Source: Pristionchus mayeri (Eukaryota > Nematoda > Chromadorea > Rhabditida > Neodiplogasteridae). Taken from it: a DNA stretch of 64,000 nucleotides. Position 1 is the first letter of the stretch. Each line of letters opens with the position of its first letter. Both the position numbers and the translations under genes were made by a program. Below the pieces are notes generated by a model. It saw only the letters and a list, made by a program, of their open reading frames with translations. It was not told the DNA's origin and ran no database searches. Shown piece by piece: positions 10,574 through 20,244 of this stretch. Where the stretch lies: positions 17,150,984-17,214,983 of the forward strand of contig BTRK01000005.1 of NCBI GenBank assembly GCA_036245805.1. Reading direction: 5' to 3'.

Positions 10574-10645
10574 TGCCAACTGCAGGAATCGAACCTGCGA
10601 CCTTCGCTTTACGAGAGCGACGCTCTGCCTCTAAGCCAAGCTGGC
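10574..10645 (-). tRNA. tRNA-Thr(CGU), array copy 43
   Basis: Same as reference copy. Confidence 0.92.
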
Positions 10646-10730
10646 ATGCTTTAGCAGGTGGAAATGCTCTATTATGAAAGGCTAGATCAACAGAGATGCA
10701 AAAAAGAATGACAACAATAGCAAAAGAAAT

Positions 10731-10802
10731 TGCCAACTGCAGGAATGGAACCTGCGACCTTCGCTTTACGAGAGCGACGCTCTGCCTCTAAGCCAAGCTG
10801 GC
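10731..10802 (-). tRNA. tRNA-Thr(CGU), array copy 44, T-loop G57 to C
   Basis: Same variant as copy 24. Confidence 0.65.
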
Positions 10803-10887
10803 ATGCTTTAGCAGGTGGAAATGCTCTATTATGAAAGGCTAGATCAACAGAGATGCAAAAAAGAATGACAACAATAGCAAAAGAAAT

Positions 10888-10959
10888 TGCCAACTGCAGG
10901 AATCGAACCTGCGACCTTCGCTTTACGAGAGCGACGCTCTGCCTCTAAGCCAAGCTGGC
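10888..10959 (-). tRNA. tRNA-Thr(CGU), array copy 45
   Basis: Same as reference copy. Confidence 0.92.
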
Positions 10960-11044
10960 ATGCTTTAGCAGGTGGAAATGCTCTATTATGAAAGGCTAGA
11001 TCAACAGAGATGCAAAAAAGAACGACAACAATAGCAAAAGAAAT

Positions 11045-11116
11045 TGCCAACTGCAGGAACCGAACCTGCGACCTTCGCTTTACGAGAGCGACGCTCTGCC
11101 TCTAAGCCAAGCTGGC
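11045..11116 (-). tRNA. tRNA-Thr(CGU), array copy 46, T-loop A58 to G
   Basis: Same variant as copy 26. Confidence 0.65.
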
Positions 11117-11201
11117 ATGCTTTAGCAGGTGGAAATGCTCTATTATGAAAGGCTAGATCAACAGAGATGCAAAAAAGAATGACAACAATAGCAAAAGAAA
11201 T

Positions 11202-11273
11202 TGCCAACTGCAGGAATCGAACCTGCGACCTTCGCTTTACGAGAGCGACGCTCTGCCTCTAAGCCAAGCTGGC
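11202..11273 (-). tRNA. tRNA-Thr(CGU), array copy 47
   Basis: Same as reference copy. Confidence 0.92.
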
Positions 11274-11358
11274 ATGCTTTAGCAGGTGGAAATGCTCTAT
11301 TATGAAAGGCTAGATCAACAGAGATGCAAAAAAGAATGACAACAATAGCAAAAGAAAT

Positions 11359-11430
11359 TGCCAACTGCAGGAATCGAACCTGCGACCTTCGCTTTACGAG
11401 AGCGACGCTCTGCCTCTAAGCCAAGCTGGC
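11359..11430 (-). tRNA. tRNA-Thr(CGU), array copy 48 (right edge)
   Basis: Gene intact; its 5' flank starts to diverge (ACGGTTT for ATGCTTT) and the unit breaks off near 11474. Confidence 0.9.
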
Positions 11431-11645
11431 ACGGTTTAGCAGATGGAAATGCTCTATTATGAAAGGCTAGATAAACAAGGAAGGATTGAACACTTCAAGA
11501 GAATTGTTGAATAACAATGCTGAACAAACAGTTTTTTCTTTGTCTGTGCCATTTGGTTCTTGTACAATTATCACCCACCATTAGCAACATCGATATGCCT
11601 TTTCGTTTTCCATATTTTTCAAATCAACTATAATATCCTTACATT

Positions 11646-12250
11646 ATTTGCATACAAAATCCCATTGACGTGATCTACTCGAGCTCGTCCTCCTACCGCC
11701 TCGGCGCCCAGCTGGGCGACGGCGGATACGGCGTCGTCTACATGTGCAAGGACGAGAACGAGAAGTACGGACACGATCAAGAATCTAACCCACCGAACAC
11801 TGACCTACAGTAACCCGAAAGTGGCCTGTGACCCACGAAAAGATGACCTACACTATCCACCTTATCGAATTTTTGATTTTTGTGGCCTGCCGATGTTTAT
11901 TACCGTATTCTTTCCATATGACTGATGCACCGAACACTCACATCGTACCCTGATCACAAGTGTGACCCCCAGAAGCGCTACAGTACTCTTTGAGCAGTAA
12001 CGTGGCGATCAAGATCGAGAAGTACAACCGCTCGAATCTGCCCATGGAGCTCGAAGTGATGGGCGTGGCACGGAAGAAGGGATGCAAACACTTCGTTGAA
12101 CCCGTCGATCACGTGAGTACGGTAGAAGGAGTACTGTAACACGATCGACAACTGACTTTATAAGTACTGTAACCCACCAGAATCAGTTTCATTCCAGGGA
12201 GCCAAGTCGCCCGAGTACACGTTCGTAGTGATGACGCTGCTCAAGAAGGT
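11646..12250 (+). pseudogene. CK1/TTBK-type protein kinase N-lobe fragment
   Basis: Three exon-like pieces. About 11663-11765 encodes SSSYRLGAQLGDGGYGVVYM, a glycine-rich ATP loop. About 12001-12112 encodes VAIKIEKYNRSNLPMELEVM with the ATP-anchoring Lys and alphaC Glu, ending at a GTGAGT donor. About 12199-12249 encodes SPEYTFVVMTLL, the hinge strand, as in tau-tubulin/casein kinase 1 relatives. No start codon or acceptor precedes the first piece in frame, and I find no catalytic loop (HRD), DFG or C-lobe downstream. GC-rich codon use contrasts with the AT-rich surroundings. Best read as a 5' fragment of a kinase gene stranded beside the tRNA array; an unusual intact gene with exons I missed is less likely. 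Confidence 0.5.
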
Positions 12251-12376
12251 CGGCTGGAGACTCCGCCCCTTTTCATCCTTGTCGTTCTCGCATCATCAAC
12301 ATCAGCTCCACCTTCAAGAACTCTTTTAGAGAAGTAACAAGCTTCATTCGCATAACGATAAACAATGCCATCACCT

Positions 12377-12535
12377 TCATCCCTCGTCATCATCGTTTCT
12401 CATTTCCTCATCATATTCATCTGCACCAGGAGCATCATTAGCGGGCACATTGCCGAGGGGAAGTTCATCATCAGCAACCCCTGAAGCGAGCGAAGAAACG
12501 AAAAGAGCAAGGCAGAATGGAGAAGGAGCTGACAT
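12377..12535 (-). CDS. Possible small secreted acidic peptide (weak)
   Basis: A 52-codon frame starting MSAPSPFCLALFVSSLASG, hydrophobic like a signal peptide, followed by an Asp/Glu-rich tail (DEYDEEMRNDDDEG). No homologue recognised and no splice support. Could be chance. Confidence 0.15.
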   Translation of the reverse strand: MSAPSPFCLALFVSSLASGVADDELPLGNVPANDAPGADEYDEEMRNDDDEG

Positions 12536-13221
12536 CTGAATAATTGGAAATTCACGAGTGATTTGGGGGAGAATAAACAAGGATGGCGAGAAAAATAAAG
12601 TGGAGAATGTGTTACTCACATGGTTAATCCTTTTTATAGTGAATTCCATGCAACTTCAGCCTCACTTGTTATGAAAACAATCGCAGTTCCGCGTGGACTT
12701 GGACCCCGTAATCCTGTATTCAATCACTTCCTTCTCTACAATTAAGAGCAGATGAGTTATTCGATACAAGATAGATAGTTTTGATATTATTCCCAATGGG
12801 CAATCATTAGAACAATTTAATGGTACTTCAATTAAGCGCACTTTACTGTGAGATGTTATCGATATCCTTCAATTGACAGCATGTCTTTTGTTTTGACGGC
12901 GTCCACGGTGCCTGTGATCAGATTATTCAAATTTTCAAGCATGTGAGGAATAACAAATTTTCAATTCAGTCATTTGGAATATGAGAAAATACATCTTCTA
13001 TTCTTCTTTTTGTGCAGCATTATCTCTGTTTCCTCAAGTATTTGATCTCGAACGTTCCATTCTCATAGATTACCCTCTAATAGATCGCAGACATTCATTT
13101 GAAGTCAACAGCGAAGGTTGTTTTCAGTCTACTTCCTGGACGGTGATTTATTCATCGAAAATTAACCCTTTCTGATGAGCAAAGAAAAAAAGAGCAACCA
13201 ATCGTTTCAAACAAAAAGAAT

Positions 13222-13293
13222 TGCCAACTGCAGGAATCGAACCTGCGACCTTCGCTTTACGAGAGCGACGCTCTGCCTCTAAGCCAAGCTGGC
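13222..13293 (-). tRNA. tRNA-Thr(CGU), solitary copy outside the array
   Basis: The 72-nt gene is identical to the reference array copy, but both flanks are unrelated to the 157-bp unit. On the transcribed strand a short T-run (TTCTTTTTG) follows. A plausible single-copy ancestor or a dispersed descendant of the array, 1.8 kb from its edge. Confidence 0.92.
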
Positions 13294-14100
13294 ACGATAT
13301 TTGTGAAGCGATTGATCGCTCATGAATTACAGGCTGTTGTGCCTACGTGTGTGTTCAGAGATGACTAAACACACAACAATAAATGAATGCCCATCGATTA
13401 GCGTCAGTGAGAACTGTCTGTATCAACTATATTGTCGATATGTTATTAGGCCGTATAATCAGCGAAACATGTTACTTTAAAGAAGGAGTGTCAGCGAAGT
13501 AAAATTTAAACGGTTGGGACTCTTGCAACGAAAAATCATCCCTATCAAGCGGAAACTGTAGACTTTCCAGACTGAGATTTAGCAGCAATCCTTGCTAACC
13601 ACAGTGTTTGCGAAATACGGCGCAACTTCACTTTCTAATTTCGGTTTTTTGGTTGAGTTCATCCTTTCCCGTGATATTTTGTTGGTCTTTTGCGAGTTCA
13701 TTGTCACAATTCACTAATACATGACTCTAAACGCTGCAGTTGAAAATGCCAATTCCTTTAGATCCGACCTTTCGTAATTCGTGCATTTAGGCTAGTTTAT
13801 TTTGCTTCCACTTAGTTTTTTCTTTGCCATTAGTGGTGAAAGGTTGCTAAATACTATGCCATTTGGTGACATTAGGCTCACAATAGCCGCTAATTTATTG
13901 ACATTTTTTAAAAATAGGCCAGTTCACGATTCTATCTGATTTTTTGCAACCTATTAACTGGTCGTTGAAATCCGTTGTTTCATTATTTTACTTTTTTACT
14001 CGTTAAAGAGCGTTCAAGTGGTTGCTTTCTTGTTCATTACGTGTTTTTTTGTTCAATATTTTCCCTTGTCAACATATTTTCATCAGATTGAGCACTCAAC

Positions 14101-14229
14101 ATGGGACGCGTCCGTACCAAGACCGTGAAGAAGGCCTCCAAGGTCATCATCGAGAAGTACTACACCAAGATGACCCATGACTTCCACTCCAACAAGCGTA
14201 TCTGCGACGAGATCGCTATAGGCCGATAA
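14101..14229 (+). pseudogene. Ribosomal protein eS17 (rps-17) 5' fragment with frameshift
   Basis: Starts [20 protein letters not shown] and continues to ICDEIAI, matching the N-terminus of eS17, a small-subunit protein. The frame then ends GR-stop one base out of register with an otherwise convincing exon end (AACAAG, then GTATGT). No second exon coding the rest of the roughly 130-residue protein is visible downstream. High-GC, highly biased codons suggest descent from a strongly expressed gene. Likely a truncated duplicate; a base-call error plus a distant second exon would be the alternative. Confidence 0.75.
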
Positions 14230-14353
14230 CAAGGTATGTTCCCTTCTCAATATTCATTGCTATATTTCACTATAAAAACAGCCGAAAATCATTTATTAAC
14301 GAAGACAATATCACAATGTTTACAGAAAATAAATAGGACGTGATATAACAGTG

Positions 14354-17103
14354 TCAATCTACTACAAAATTATTAATTGATTCTGTTCGTTGCGTCCTAC
14401 TGCTACTCATCCGGTTCATGTTCCAGGGCCGCGTCGAGAAGCGACTCCAGTTGCTGCTGCGGAGAGAGGACGGGGAGAAGGAGGCCATCCTCCTCGTCCT
14501 CTTCGTCACTGGACGAATCGATATTTGGATCAGCGGCAGAAGGACGGCTTGGTCTGGCGAGTACATCCCACAATTCCTTTAACAAATAATTAAATATTGT
14601 CCCCATCCGCGCCCCACTCTTTGTCGCTTGAGTGCTGCCTTCCTCCTTCTCTCCGTAGCATCTGGAGTCTCAATCATCCTCTCGCGCACCTGGAATAGGG
14701 ATTACTGGGTTTTCCTCATACGGTTCGGCCCTATTAACCTTGTACGTGCCCTGCTTTATTTCGTTTCTCCAGGTGTGCGAGGCGGCCTTGCGCACTTTCC
14801 TCCACACCTTCTTCTTGTGTGTGGGGTTGGTATAGGACTTCTTGCCCACATGAAATAGAATCCAATAGAGTAGATTAGGGGGAGAATGTTCATACCACCG
14901 GCCTCGATCCATCCATTGCAGTGGCTTTGAGGTGGTTCCAGTGGAGAACAGTGAGACGAGTACGCAGCTCATGGCCCGATCTTTTCAGTAGAGCGTATTA
15001 ATGATGCTGGTAGTAATGAGACTACCTGATGAAGTATAGATCTTTGGGCGCGTATCTCCATGCGAGGGCATTAATGCTTTCACATGGAGACGTGTCGAGG
15101 TTCGCACTGACACTTTTGATATCCTCACTGTTCTTCACCGTGAAAACCTTTAATTCTACTCGTTTAGGAAATTGTGCTGAGGGGGGGGGGAGAGTACCTG
15201 GCTCTCCAGTCTCTTGTAGGGGTCTCCTCCCTTTGGAAGATAAATTCTCGGATTCTTGGGAGGATCATGAGGGCACTCCTTCAACAATTTGAAGGATGGG
15301 TCCTACAATGTTTCCTTTGATTTATTATTTGAATTCGTATGATACTTGGTCAAAATGATGCTGCCCAGAAATACAGCACAGGATGGCTCGGAATTTCTCA
15401 GAGGCTAGTTCTCCATTCCCTTGGGCAGAAAGCACGGCATCATAACATCTATTGATTATGGGCTTAACCCAAATCCTGGCAGGTGTCATATATTTCGCTT
15501 TGCAGATCTGCAAAAAAAGGGGACCTCGATTTTGCATCCCTCCAGCATTCACCTTTACCAAGGCGAGGGTTATGTTGCGGAAGAAATGCCAGGGGTCATA
15601 CAGGTGCTTGATCCCCGGGAATTTATCATGCATCATCTTGGTGACCGCTAGGTGCCGATCGGTTACAAGGCTAGCGATCCCATAAAATTCCGCCGATCAT
15701 AAGGGCGAGCTCATTCAATCCTTGCTCCAGTGCAGCCACCTTTTTTGTTCTTTTTTTAAAACTAGCATTCTTATCCCAACTAACTTCCATCGTGCTTGAT
15801 GAACCTGTGTCCGTCTTGTGCATGATGATATAGTGGAGCACCTCTCCAGTCTCAGCATTTAGAATGAAATATCGGCAATAGGCAGCCGAGTATCCTCGAG
15901 AATCGAAACTGCCGTCCCCACATAGATGAATCTTCTCCCCCTTCAATACACCACTTTTCTACTTGAATGGTTGTTCTATTCCGACCTTTGCAATCCTCTC
16001 CCTGATTGAATCGATTAGGGCACCCTGTGTTCTCCAAAAGAGCTCATCAACCGCTGGTCTGACATAGTGCTTTTTCAAGCGATGGAAGGTGGTTGAGGAG
16101 ATCGGAGAGATTCCAGACATTAGGAATATCTGCCGCAGCTTCTGAAATGAATGCCAACTGCTTCACCAGTTGTCAGTTCCTCAGTTCATTCAAGCCCCCC
16201 TTTTTCTTATTTCATTTATGATGAATATATCAGAACTCACAGTTCCTCCTACTGCTGTGATGATTGCACCAGTCACAACATCGACATTGATCTTAGCCAA
16301 TCTCTCCTTGTTTCCCTCATTGGCTGTCTTCAGCAGGGGGCTTCCTGACCAAGTGTCAGTGAACCCGCACTTATTGCACCGCGTGCTGCACTGCACGGCC
16401 AGGCCTTCCATGTGGAAGGACAGGTGATTCGCCCCCTCTACGCATTGTGTGCACTTATCGAGAAGTGAAACGAGCGCATCTCTCGATACTACGAGATATT
16501 CCGCAGCAGGGAGGCCTAGAGTAGTGGGAGGGAGAGAGGGCGGGGGAGTCCAATTAGGATCTCTCTTCAGGTCTGGCTTCTGAAATAAATAATTGTGTAC
16601 AATTACAGATTAATGAATACACACCTGTTCAGGTCTGCAGCAGCACTCGCAGCACGGAGGAGGACTGCGGTCCATCAGAGGGAGCGGGCGACTGGAAGGA
16701 GGAGGAAGGAGGGGTCAAGGTAGGAGGGAGAAGAGTAGGTGAGAGGGGTACGGTAGACATGATACCACTCGTCTCCTAAAGGCTTGTTGTATTACTGCAC
16801 TTGATAGTAATAAAGTTTTTTTTTTCCTAAACTGTTTGTTCTACTCACAGCATTGAAGGGGACAGCATCAGATCGAAGAAGGATTGTCGAGAGAGAGTGC
16901 ACGTATTGGGAAGAGTCGAAGTGAGAGGCACAGAGGAAGGGCTTTCTGGTATCACTTAGCTTGGCCATGAGTGATCTCCTTCCCTCGATGGTGTTACGAA
17001 GGGCATTTACCCACTTACTCCGCTTGACCTCGTTCTCAGAGAATAGATGCATCTCCTTTTCATCACATTTCTTCTCACAGACGACGCACGTACGGCGTTG
17101 CAT
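14354..17103 (-). mobile_element. Kolobok-type DNA transposase gene: THAP finger plus DDE domain, probably decayed
   Basis: Minus-strand, intron-bearing. Exon 16849-17103 starts MQRRTCVVCEKKCDEKEMH and contains a THAP zinc finger (CxxC, later CASHF, then AVPF). A proline/serine linker follows (about 16622-16776). Exon about 16233-16579 carries CxxC pairs and SGSPLL. Exon about 15689-16143 has LCGDGSFDSRGYSAAYCRYF, first acidic catalytic site; 15345-15687 has VTDRH and LYDPWHFF. Then 15196-15300, 15006-15118 (ALAWRYAPKDLYF), 14903-14984 (TVLHWN) and C-terminal exons to an acidic tail (SSSDEEDEED). This order (THAP, GDGxxDS, TDRH, DxWH, YAPK, LHWN) fits Kolobok transposases as I know them. The reading frame slips by one base near 15681-15690 and again near 14690, so the copy is probably inactive. 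Terminal inverted repeats were not located. Confidence 0.7.
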
Positions 17104-17226
17104 CTGATATGTCGGGAAAAGTATGATATTATGGGAACCAAGTTTATAGATAGATCATTCATGAATTTGACATTTTGCATTAGAAATCGTAGCACAGATT
17201 CATCACAACTCTTTATTAGCACCCAA

Positions 17227-18018
17227 TCATTCTTCGGGGAACAGTTCCATGGGCTTGAAGCCAGTGTACTTTCCGTCGGCACTAGGCCATCTCTTTCTGA
17301 CTGCGTAGATCACGCACGCAGGGAGACGTATTCTCATTCCCCGACCAAGAGGCCCGAGGAGGGAAGCTACGATGACGCGGTAGCAACCGTATCTCTTCGC
17401 CCTTAATGGTATGCTCAGTTCAATTACAATAGGGATACGGTAGATGATCGCTGATTTCGTTAGTGGGAGGTTGTCAATTATCAGTGGTTCGTATAGCAAT
17501 TACAGAATGTGAATATGTTAGGTTCAATGATGGTAGCGCGAAGGGTAAAATGATCTTACTCGTTCTCTTCCTTGGCTGCATGTCCGTGCTGGTAAGCGTG
17601 CAAAGCAACAGCGGCCTCTGCACCCTGATTCAGTACGCTTTCTAAGGTTCAAATATGCCATCCCGATTCATTGTAATACAGTAGGCTGTGTAGAGGTAAG
17701 CAACTCACAGCTTCCGTGATGAGGAACTCGGTGAAGAGACGATCCCCAGTCACACACGGAGTGCTCCCGTGATCTCTCAGCTTGTCGGAGACCCTTCTTG
17801 AGTAGGCTTCCCTTGTTAATGAGGGGGAAGAGGAACAGTGACTGGCAGCAGTAATCATGCTTGTCCCTCTGCTCTCGAGGGGGACAGTGAGTGCAGGTGC
17901 ACTCGGACACTCGCTCGAGATCGACGCCTTCAGAGAACATCTTCTGTTCCTTCTCCAAGTACGCGTCCCATTTGGAGAGGACTCGCTCGACCTCCTTGTC
18001 ATCGGGGAGGAACTGCAT
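17227..18018 (-). CDS. P2X7 intracellular-domain-like (zinc-binding ballast-type) protein, possibly transposon-associated
   Basis: Starts MQFLPDDKEVERVL; exon 1 (17844-18018) has the CTCTHCPPREQRDKHDYCCQ cysteine cluster. A short intron (31 nt, alternatively 46 nt) leads to EAYSRRVSDKL and PCVTGDRLFTEFL (about 17711-17812). Exon about 17572-17640 carries LNQGAEAAVALHAYQHGH. The last exon (17227-17428) has RYGCYRVIVASLLGPLGRG, LPACVIYAVRKRWPS and GKYTGFKP before a stop. The CxCxxC...CCQ...CVT...YR...G.LG...LPxCV...IR..(W/F)P...YTGF pattern is that of the P2RX7_C family found in P2X7 and many invertebrate proteins. No channel segment is present. The join at 17711/17640 is one base out of frame by my reading. 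It lies about 120 bp upstream of the THAP transposase, same strand. Confidence 0.65.
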
Positions 18019-18360
18019 CTAGAGATCAGTGATAGATTAGTAACGTACGAGAAAGAAGCAAAACGGTACATAAAAAAGGGTGAAAAGAGGAAGGAAAAAG
18101 ACCAGCAATGAGCTGATCACAATGCATCGAAAGTATGCAAATAGTATCGACCGATTGGATGAAGAGCTTCCTCATGATCTCTCATGACGTCATGAGAGGT
18201 CAACCTCACTTTGCTCTTTGTATTACATTATGTTCTTCTATTTTCGTTCAAATGTTCAACTGTGCGAAAAAATCCATTGGAATCTTTTCATAATCAATTG
18301 TAAAGCATAATCACATGTATATCATGTATTTTAATGACAATCAAAACATCCTGCAAAATG

Positions 18361-18420
18361 ATGGTCACCGGCAGGATTTGAACCAGCCTTTCCCTCCCTC
18401 ATTTGCTATACAAAGTGGAC
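18361..18420 (-). repeat. 3' half of a tRNA-like sequence
   Basis: Minus strand shows a perfect B-box (GGTTCAAATCC) followed by CTGCCGGTGACCA, like a T-arm plus acceptor 3' strand. No matching 5' acceptor or anticodon arm is found within 90 nt. Probably a tRNA-derived fragment. Confidence 0.35.
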
Positions 18421-18771
18421 CGAGAAGGGAAGAGGGGGGAAAGGCGAGGGAGGTGAGAAAGTGGTCAGCCAGAGGGCGCGCTATTCAAAATGAGTGTTTT
18501 TCATTAGCATACTGTACTTTCCCTGCCCTGCAAGTAAATTTCGCGCGAGCGTATCTCCCTTCAAAATGGACCTCAGACTTTCATCTTTTGGGATTCTCTC
18601 ATCGTTCATGAGACCAATACGCGTATTGTCCCATATGCAATTCTCAACTTTGCTGACACTCCTTCTTTAATGAATAATTCAACTTGACCCTCCTCAAATG
18701 GCAGACTTTCTCATGATTCATATTGATTTTTGCAAAAGATTCCCATAATTATCTAATAAAACTGATTTTCA

Positions 18772-18997
18772 GGTGCTTCAGACGTGTGAAAGGGAATTGT
18801 CCGTCCGCTGTTTTGTTTCCAGTTTTGTGCTCAGCCAATACCTCAGCACCCTCGGAGAAGATTACCGAAAGCTGTGCGGCCTTAGCATTGTTATGTATAC
18901 GCATATTTCTGGAGCTTCCCTCTGGGTCGCTCGCTCATTTGATGCCCTCGAGCAGGATAGACACACCAATGCATATGTAATTGTCATGCGTTCCTAG
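18772..18997 (+). CDS. Orphan exon, unrecognised
   Basis: After a good acceptor (TTTTCAG) an open frame of about 75 codons (VLQTCERELSVRCFVSSFVL...) runs to a stop. Three Cys, no family recognised. No partner exon identified on either side, so it may be gene debris. Confidence 0.25.
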
Positions 18998-20244
18998 ACA
19001 TGAATTTCGGAAACAGACTCTGCCAGGCAGTGCTCATCATTGCATTGTAATCCTTCAATGGTATCGTAATAAAATTCATACTTCTAAATATTTTGGCATC
19101 TGAGTATCTTTTTTTGATGGACTACCGGGATGATTTCTGGTATTTTTTTCTAACTCTTGGAACTTTCTTGAATAGTCGATTAGATCGTTAAGGTGCTCTT
19201 CACTGTTCTGCGCAGGTATAGCAACATGAGCGGATGCGAGTTTGAGTCAGCAAATGATGCTGGTCAACTTTTAGTATATTCATTTCTATATTTTTTCTTC
19301 AAAATATGTATTATACATGTTGATCATGGCTCAATTTTGCGATAGTTGTCTTCAATTTTATCGCATATATCAGATAGTCATACCCTCAAAATCTCGAGTT
19401 TCCGCGATCGCGCTACCAGTCTCAGTGGCAAACGCAGTTTGAAAGAGCATCATTTGAAATACCTTACCCCACGTTTAAAACAGGATAGGATGCCGTTTGC
19501 TTTTTCCCTAAGGTCACCCTCAAATGGGTGATTCTTTTCGTGATGTCTCTCTAATATAGTCAATTGTGATATATGAATTCTAGTGGGGAAGGGGGTTGAT
19601 GAATAAGAGCAAAGGTAGAAAAGTCAGAGTGCGATGGGCTCCCTCCCCTGTGAACAGAGAGTAGGGGAGAGAGGGAGCGAATAGTTCGCTGAGAACGAAC
19701 TATTCGTGCCCCCTGGCAGAGGATCTCGCTCGAGCGAATAGAGAGAGAAAGAGGGGCGATGGGAAGGGAAGAGGGTGCGAATACGGACTATTCGTATTCG
19801 TACCGGCAACAGTATCAAACACTAATTTTTTTTGTATAAGCATATCGTTCAAAATCATCTATCTGTGTTCACTTGTTCACTTTCCGTTCATTTTTTAAGG
19901 TTGTCATAAAAAATTGAAGTAGTTAGAAAGTGGGAGTACAAATAGATTATTCAGAGCGACTCATCTCTATTGATTTTGTTATTCAGATTCTACATTGTTG
20001 CACCTAACCATGTTGCTTGGTTGGATAATGCAATATAGACGAGGATGGAGAAGGGATGGAAGGGAAGAACGATTGCTCTATCTGTTTTCTAATCGATCCG
20101 TCTTTCTGTGCCACCCGCTTTCTATTTCGGATGCGTAATCACTATTCAAATACGAATGCCCCTTCTTACGTTAATTTCTCCTAGCACTCATGCGTGTTAA
20201 GCCTATTGTAATTGGATAAATGCAATCTATGGACATTCCAGGTT

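Larger units (their letters stand above)
3961..11474 (-). repeat. Tandem array: 48 x 157-bp units, each with a tRNA-Thr(CGU) gene
   Basis: Forty-eight consecutive units, 157 bp each (156 bp for the two units ending at 4295 and 6335, one A fewer in an A-run). Each unit is a 72-bp tRNA gene plus an 85-bp spacer. Spacers are almost as conserved as the genes, so the whole unit has been amplified and homogenised. Differences are single-base: spacer CGG/TGG, CTATT/CCATT/CAATT and AACG/AATG, plus gene variants listed with the copies. All copies face the same way (minus). On the transcribed strand the tRNA is followed within about 10 nt by TTTT and then a longer T-run, as for RNA polymerase III termination. 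The left edge is ragged (three CTGCAGGAA words at 3966-3995). The right edge decays after 11430. Short frames of 68 codons repeated along the array are by-products of periodicity, not genes. Confidence 0.97.
12251..14100. other. Mostly gene-free stretch between kinase debris and rps-17 fragment
   Basis: Apart from the weak peptide frame and the lone tRNA at 13222 I see no coding chain or recognisable repeat. AT-rich, with long T-runs near 13980-14060 that would suit an outron or promoter region ahead of the rps-17 fragment. Confidence 0.4.
18021..20240. other. Repeat-rich intergenic region
   Basis: Holds the tRNA-like fragment and orphan exon listed separately. Short remnants near 18660-18720 and 19420-19560 (words CTCAAATGG, then TTCTC..GTGAT) resemble the ends of the foldback repeat at 25.6-27.6 kb. 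An inverted repeat CGAATAGTTCG/CGAACTATTCG lies at 19678-19706. Confidence 0.4.

Noticed and set aside
4095..11364. About 45 overlapping 68-codon frames with near-identical protein (AISFAIVV...).
   Set aside because: They are read through the tRNA genes and spacers of the 157-bp array and end at the same place each period; tRNA structure explains the conservation.
3961..11474. Regular repeat-spacer pattern reminiscent of a CRISPR array.
   Set aside because: Spacers are as conserved as the repeats, the unit is 157 bp, and the repeat is a tRNA gene in a eukaryotic context.
15945..15995. In-frame stop TAG in the transposase exon near 15962 as proof of inactivation.
   Set aside because: A 45-nt intron with GT/AG ends removes it and keeps the frame, so it is not decisive.
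815..17843. Two apparent 31-nt introns (828-858 and 17813-17843) as a new class of ultra-short intron.
   Set aside because: In both places a longer in-frame alternative exists (43 nt ending TTCAG at 816; 46 nt ending CAAG at 17798), in line with the 43-45 nt introns elsewhere.
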